Assembly: GCA_904066235.2 (NCBI GenBank)
Contig: CAJFCV020000005.1
Location: forward strand, 434,001-498,000
DNA length: 64,000 bases
Source: Bursaphelenchus xylophilus
Lineage: Eukaryota > Nematoda > Chromadorea > Rhabditida > Aphelenchoididae
Reading direction: 5' to 3'
Part shown: positions 60,641 through 64,000 of the stretch, piece after piece
Position numbering within the stretch: position 1 is the first letter of the stretch
How the letters are laid out: every line of letters begins with the position of its first letter
Translations under genes and position numbers: made by a program
Notes under the pieces: model-generated
The model's database searches: none
Told to the model about the DNA's origin: nothing
What the model saw: the letters and a program-made list of their open reading frames with translations, nothing else

Positions 60641-61759
60641 AAAAAAATAAAAAAAAACTAACACTCGCAGTGTCTCCAATAATGTATAAAAAACCCCCTT
60701 TTATACAGAGAGATTCTTTAGACGGCAAACGGCGTAAAAAACTTTATCGTCAGATTTACAAATCCACCACAAAAAACATTTCCGGCACTTCCGTCTACCC
60801 TTTAAAAAATCAAAAAATGTCTAGTCACCACCGCCACAGCGCAGTAGCTCCATTCCCAAAATCGTTTTTCGAAAAGTAAACACCCGCCGCCCCAGCGAAA
60901 TACCCCATTTTCGGTGAGCGCTACAAAAATCCGCCAGGTAATTTATTTGAGAGCGAAAAATGCGCCGAAAATAGAAAAATTTTACGATTCAAACCGAAAA
61001 GGAGATGGCTATTGTAAGTGGGGGATTGTAAACGATACGCAACATTGGGCTGATTCGATTAGCCTTGAGAATTTATTTGGGTTGAGGATGATTTACTCCG
61101 AACGCTGGGAGTTGTAAAAAAAATTGGAATTGTGGGAGAAATGGGGTTGGAAACGAAAAAAAGTGGCTGTAAATGAAGGAGAGATTGTAAAAAATTACTG
61201 AGTAAATGGTTAGTGTGAACTTTGAAAAAGCAAAAAAATCAAAGAACTAGAAAATCAACTTCTTCTGAAAAATAAAAAAATTTCATTTTTTAACAAAAAA
61301 ATAAAAAAATATATATAGTGTACCCCATGTGTAACTCTCTGACTATCTCTAAATTTGAACGGAAATGCTAAGTAGTCCACATTTCAGCTCCCAAAACTGT
61401 TAACTCGCCCGTTACAGGAACATCCAGGACACTTTTTTTTTGTCAGGAAAGTCACTGGAATGGACGTTCAAAGAAAAAAAAATTCGGCTAACCCTGTGAA
61501 CTTCAGTGGTAATCACAAAGGATAAATAAAATCTGACCAAAAAAATCTTCTTTCTCTAACTGTCTCCCCTCATTTTTCGTACAGTCTGGGCCCGATCCAG
61601 TGGCAAAAAACGTACGCTTTTGTATCCGGGAAGTGTCAAAAATGTGGCAAAATGCTTCCCTCTCCTACTGAAAAAACTTTGTTTTGAAAGGCGCGCCCTT
61701 TCCCTCACGAAATAACAAGATCATTGACTATATCAAATGCACCTGCAAAACGCCAGCTA
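60641..61759. other. Mixed DNA, possible exons not resolved
   Basis: 60670-60880 and 60914-61117 are open on + with fairly protein-like composition (DSLDGKRRKKLYRQIYKS; GDGYCKWGIVNDTQHWADSI). A GTAAGT donor lies near 61014. They might be upstream exons of the gene ending at 62149, but no acceptor-donor-phase chain could be completed. Confidence 0.3.
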
Positions 61760-61914
61760 TCAGTCTGTCGGAAAAATTATGAGCACAATGTTGCTGCGCC
61801 GATCGCATCGCTGAAGTGAAAAGCAATTTGATTTTGCCGCGACACAATTCATTTTCTCGGCGGAGATGCGATTTTCGATGCGACAGAATGCTCATTATTT
61901 TCCCGACAGACTAA
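61760..61914. mobile_element. 155-bp MITE family, intact copy 1
   Basis: TCAGTCTGTCGGAAAAATTA on the left, TTATTTTCCCGACAGACTAA on the right, TA on both sides. It ends only 12 bp before the exon at 61927. Confidence 0.92.
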
Positions 61915-61926
61915 TAAGATTTTCAG

Positions 61927-62149
61927 AAATTGAGAAATCCCCTAAAGAAATCATCGTAAATTTGAAGAACACCTCAGCTTTGCGTCTTCAAAGAAAGAAA
62001 GATGACAAAAAGAGACAGGTAAGATTTTAATCAAATCCTTAAAATTCCGTTTCCCGCTAGGTAAGCGCAATTCGTCTGACTCATCTATCCGGTTACAGAT
62101 CCGTGAAGCCTTTGAAGAATTGCGAAGAAAACAAACGATCGCATTATAA
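61927..62149 (+). CDS. Last two exons of an unidentified gene
   Basis: Exon a (61927-62018) follows an acceptor (GATTTTCAG). It completes a codon, then reads IEKSPKEIIVNLKNTSALRL and QRKKDDKKRQ to CAG|GTAAGA. An 80-bp intron ends in GGTTACAG. Exon b (62099-62149) reads IREAFEELRRKQTIAL and stops at TAA. The frame is continuous across the junction. The tail is basic and probably helical; no family is recognised from 47 residues. The missing 5' part must end one base into a codon. A MITE ends immediately before the acceptor, so either it supplied part of the splice site or these are remnants of a broken gene. Confidence 0.5.
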
Positions 62150-62199
62150 GGAAATGAAAAAACAAACAGTAAAACGAGCAATTCGATCAATCCTGTAGT

Positions 62200-62521
62200 C
62201 TAACAAGGAATGTGACGCTCAATTCTCAGAGGAGAAGTGCTGCAGGCGCAAGCTTAGATTTCTTCTAAATTTTGCACAAGTGATATGCCAATGGCTCATA
62301 TTAATTCCTGAAAATACTGGCCTATGTTTTAAAGGAAGAACCGGGGTTATACAGGGTCTTTGCCGACGAGAGAGTATGCGAAATGTGGAGAGCGGTCAGA
62401 GATTTTTTCGTATTTTACTTGATTCGAAAAAACACTTGTGAAGTAAAAGACTGCAAAAATTTGTTGAAACTTTCATATCTTCGACATAAATCTATCGGTG
62501 GTTCCCGCAAAGCGCGAGCTA
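62200..62521. repeat. CAGGGGAAGTACTCC-family fragment
   Basis: GAGGAGAAGTGCTGCAGGCG and CTTAGATTTCTTCTAAATTT start a worn left half. AATGTGGAGAGCGGTCAGAG and CCCGCAAAGCGCGAGCTA follow. The next MITE is inserted directly after GCGAGCT. Confidence 0.6.
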
Positions 62522-62676
62522 TCGACCTACCGGGAAAATAATGACCAATCTCTCGCTTCGAAAACCGCATCGCCGCCGAGAAAATGAATTGTATGGCGGG
62601 AAAATCAAATTTCTATCCACTTCTGCGACGCGATGGACGCAGCAACATTGTTCTCATTATTTTCCCGACAGACTAA
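62522..62676. mobile_element. 155-bp MITE family, intact copy 2
   Basis: TCGACCTACCGGGAAAATAA on the left, TTATTTTCCCGACAGACTAA on the right. TA on both sides, 155 bp. Confidence 0.9.
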
Positions 62677-62848
62677 TATCAGAAGCTAAAAATCTCGGAT
62701 GAGCCTTATAAAGTTGTAACCTAAAGTTGGGCCAAATTTCGTCGAAACTTTGACGTTGCATTTTAGCCTCTTTTCTCTTTACTTTATTTGTTCAAAGATT
62801 GTAAATTCCCTCTAAAAAAACAGGTTAAATTTTAGCAGCAATCCGCTA

Positions 62849-63003
62849 TCAGTCTGTCGGGAAAATAACGAGCAAAATTTCGCTGCGCCAATCGCGTCGC
62901 TGAAGTGATAAGCAATTGGATTTTATCGCGACACAATTCATTTTCTCGGCGGCGTTGCCATTTTCGATGCGACAGAACGCTCACTATTTTCCCGACAGAC
63001 TGA
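62849..63003. mobile_element. 155-bp MITE family, intact copy 3
   Basis: TCAGTCTGTCGGGAAAATAA on the left, TATTTTCCCGACAGACTGA on the right. TA on both sides, 155 bp. Confidence 0.93.
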
Positions 63004-63690
63004 TATAATGACCGTCCACAATGCACATCCTTTTTAAAATAACTCTTCCAGCCACCCTTTTCTCAACATTAACCTGACATAACCTTGATCAGCGGCCCCT
63101 TAAAACGGTCTGCCAACATATGGTTTTGTGGGTATGAGTAAACTCTCGAAACGCCCCGATTTTATGTCATAAAATGCTGTGGTCAGTTTTTATCGTCGAA
63201 TTGCACTTGAAGAGAATCATCAGCGCTATAAAATAGGGGTGGAGAGGAGCGAGAGGGGGGTTTGCGGTTATTTCGGTTCTCTATATACGGAGTTATTTGC
63301 ACAAGTTCCGAGGAGGGGAAAAGCGCGGGGAGCAAACAGATCAGATCAACGTTTGATGGAGTTGGGGGTTGATTACGTGGGCCGGACGTGAGTAACGGGT
63401 GTTTGAGGAATTTCCGAGGGATTTAAGGCCTTTTGAAGGTCTTGAAAATACAAAGAAGGGAATTTTGAGAGGTCCAAATGCGGCTGCAGGTGGAAGTGTA
63501 ACCCGACACCCTTGTCTAATACCACAAATATCCGAGATTGGATTACACAAGCGTTCGGTTTGAACATGGGCTTGCCGAGAATGACAAATTTTCGTATAGA
63601 TGTAAACTTGCAAGGGCTATCTTTCATTTGGGGCAGATTTCATTTGGGACAGATCGGCTATTGGCCCAATGCCAATGTCTGCAAAATTCT
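63004..63690. other. Mixed DNA, no supported gene
   Basis: 63180-63400 and 63510-63690 are less AT-rich, with open frames of 60-90 codons on both strands. No splice-bounded exon or homology seen. Promoter or distal exon DNA of a gene beyond the window is possible. Confidence 0.35.
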
Positions 63691-63696
63691 TTGACC

Positions 63697-63975
63697 AGCC
63701 AGCCAATGAGTTAAAACCACAATAAAATTTTGAATGGCTAGCCAAACCCCTGGCTAGCCAATGCGTTCTGAATGCTTTAAAACCTCGAAAAAAGCTAGCC
63801 AGAAGGTTGGAATAGGTTTAAAAAACAGGCATAATACAAAATTTAAATTCTAACACCTTGGGTAAATTTTTTTAATATGCCGATTTTTTTTACACCGATT
63901 CCAATCCTTTGGCTCGCTTTTTCCGAGATTTCAAAGCATTCTGACACATTGGCTATCCAGGTTTTTGGCTAGTCA
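63697..63975. repeat. Cluster of TGGCTAGCCA-type palindromes
   Basis: GGCTAGCC or near variants occur at about 63700, 63737, 63757, 63796, 63952 and 63967, pointing both ways. This resembles the edge of a foldback repeat cut by the window end. Confidence 0.5.
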
Positions 63976-64000
63976 TTAAAAAATTCAGCTGTGATTTCAA

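Overview
The window looks like nuclear DNA of a nematode, probably a rhabditid. Two genes with nematode-style architecture can be reconstructed exon by exon. Introns are AT-rich with GT donors and short TTTTCAG-type acceptors, and coding exons stand out as GC-richer islands. Most of the remaining DNA is AT-rich and packed with small inverted-repeat transposons (MITE-like elements). There is no bacterial gene organisation.

Left part, + strand (270-22141): a small-conductance calcium-activated potassium channel gene (SK/KCNL family). Six exons (8342-22141) give an uninterrupted 585-residue model with S1-S6, the GYGD filter, a calmodulin-binding domain and a coiled coil. A further exon at 270-396 ends in the same splice phase as the exon at 8342-8499. 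The gene therefore appears to have alternative 5' ends joined to a common core at 17912.

Middle part, - strand (23468-29134, probably reaching 44978): the nematode ASPP gene (ape-1, inhibitor of p53), convergent with the channel gene. Seven exons encode a coiled-coil region, a long acidic/basic low-complexity region, ankyrin repeats and an SH3 domain. Two phase-compatible candidate upstream exons lie at 36560-36673 and 44844-44983. Convergent 3' ends with poly(A) signals fill 22142-23467.

Right part (45-64 kb): mostly repeats. A 3.1 kb foldback element has about 1.42 kb inverted arms, a dense array of CACTTCGCGTG sites and a 9-bp target duplication. There is also a decayed mariner element, a hAT-like MITE, a cluster of three 155-bp MITEs, a tRNA-like gene lying inside a hairpin element, and the last two exons of an unidentified + strand gene (61927-62149).

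At least eight mobile-element families recur in introns and intergenic DNA. The commonest has the terminus GGTAAGGGGGGACCAAGGC and about 27 ends in the window. It shares its inner arm (around TTTCTGCAAAGCGCGAGCT) with a second family that has different termini. The genes do not form an operon or pathway; the main interest is gene structure and repeat biology. No computation was run: splice models rest on reading frame, phase and splice motifs.
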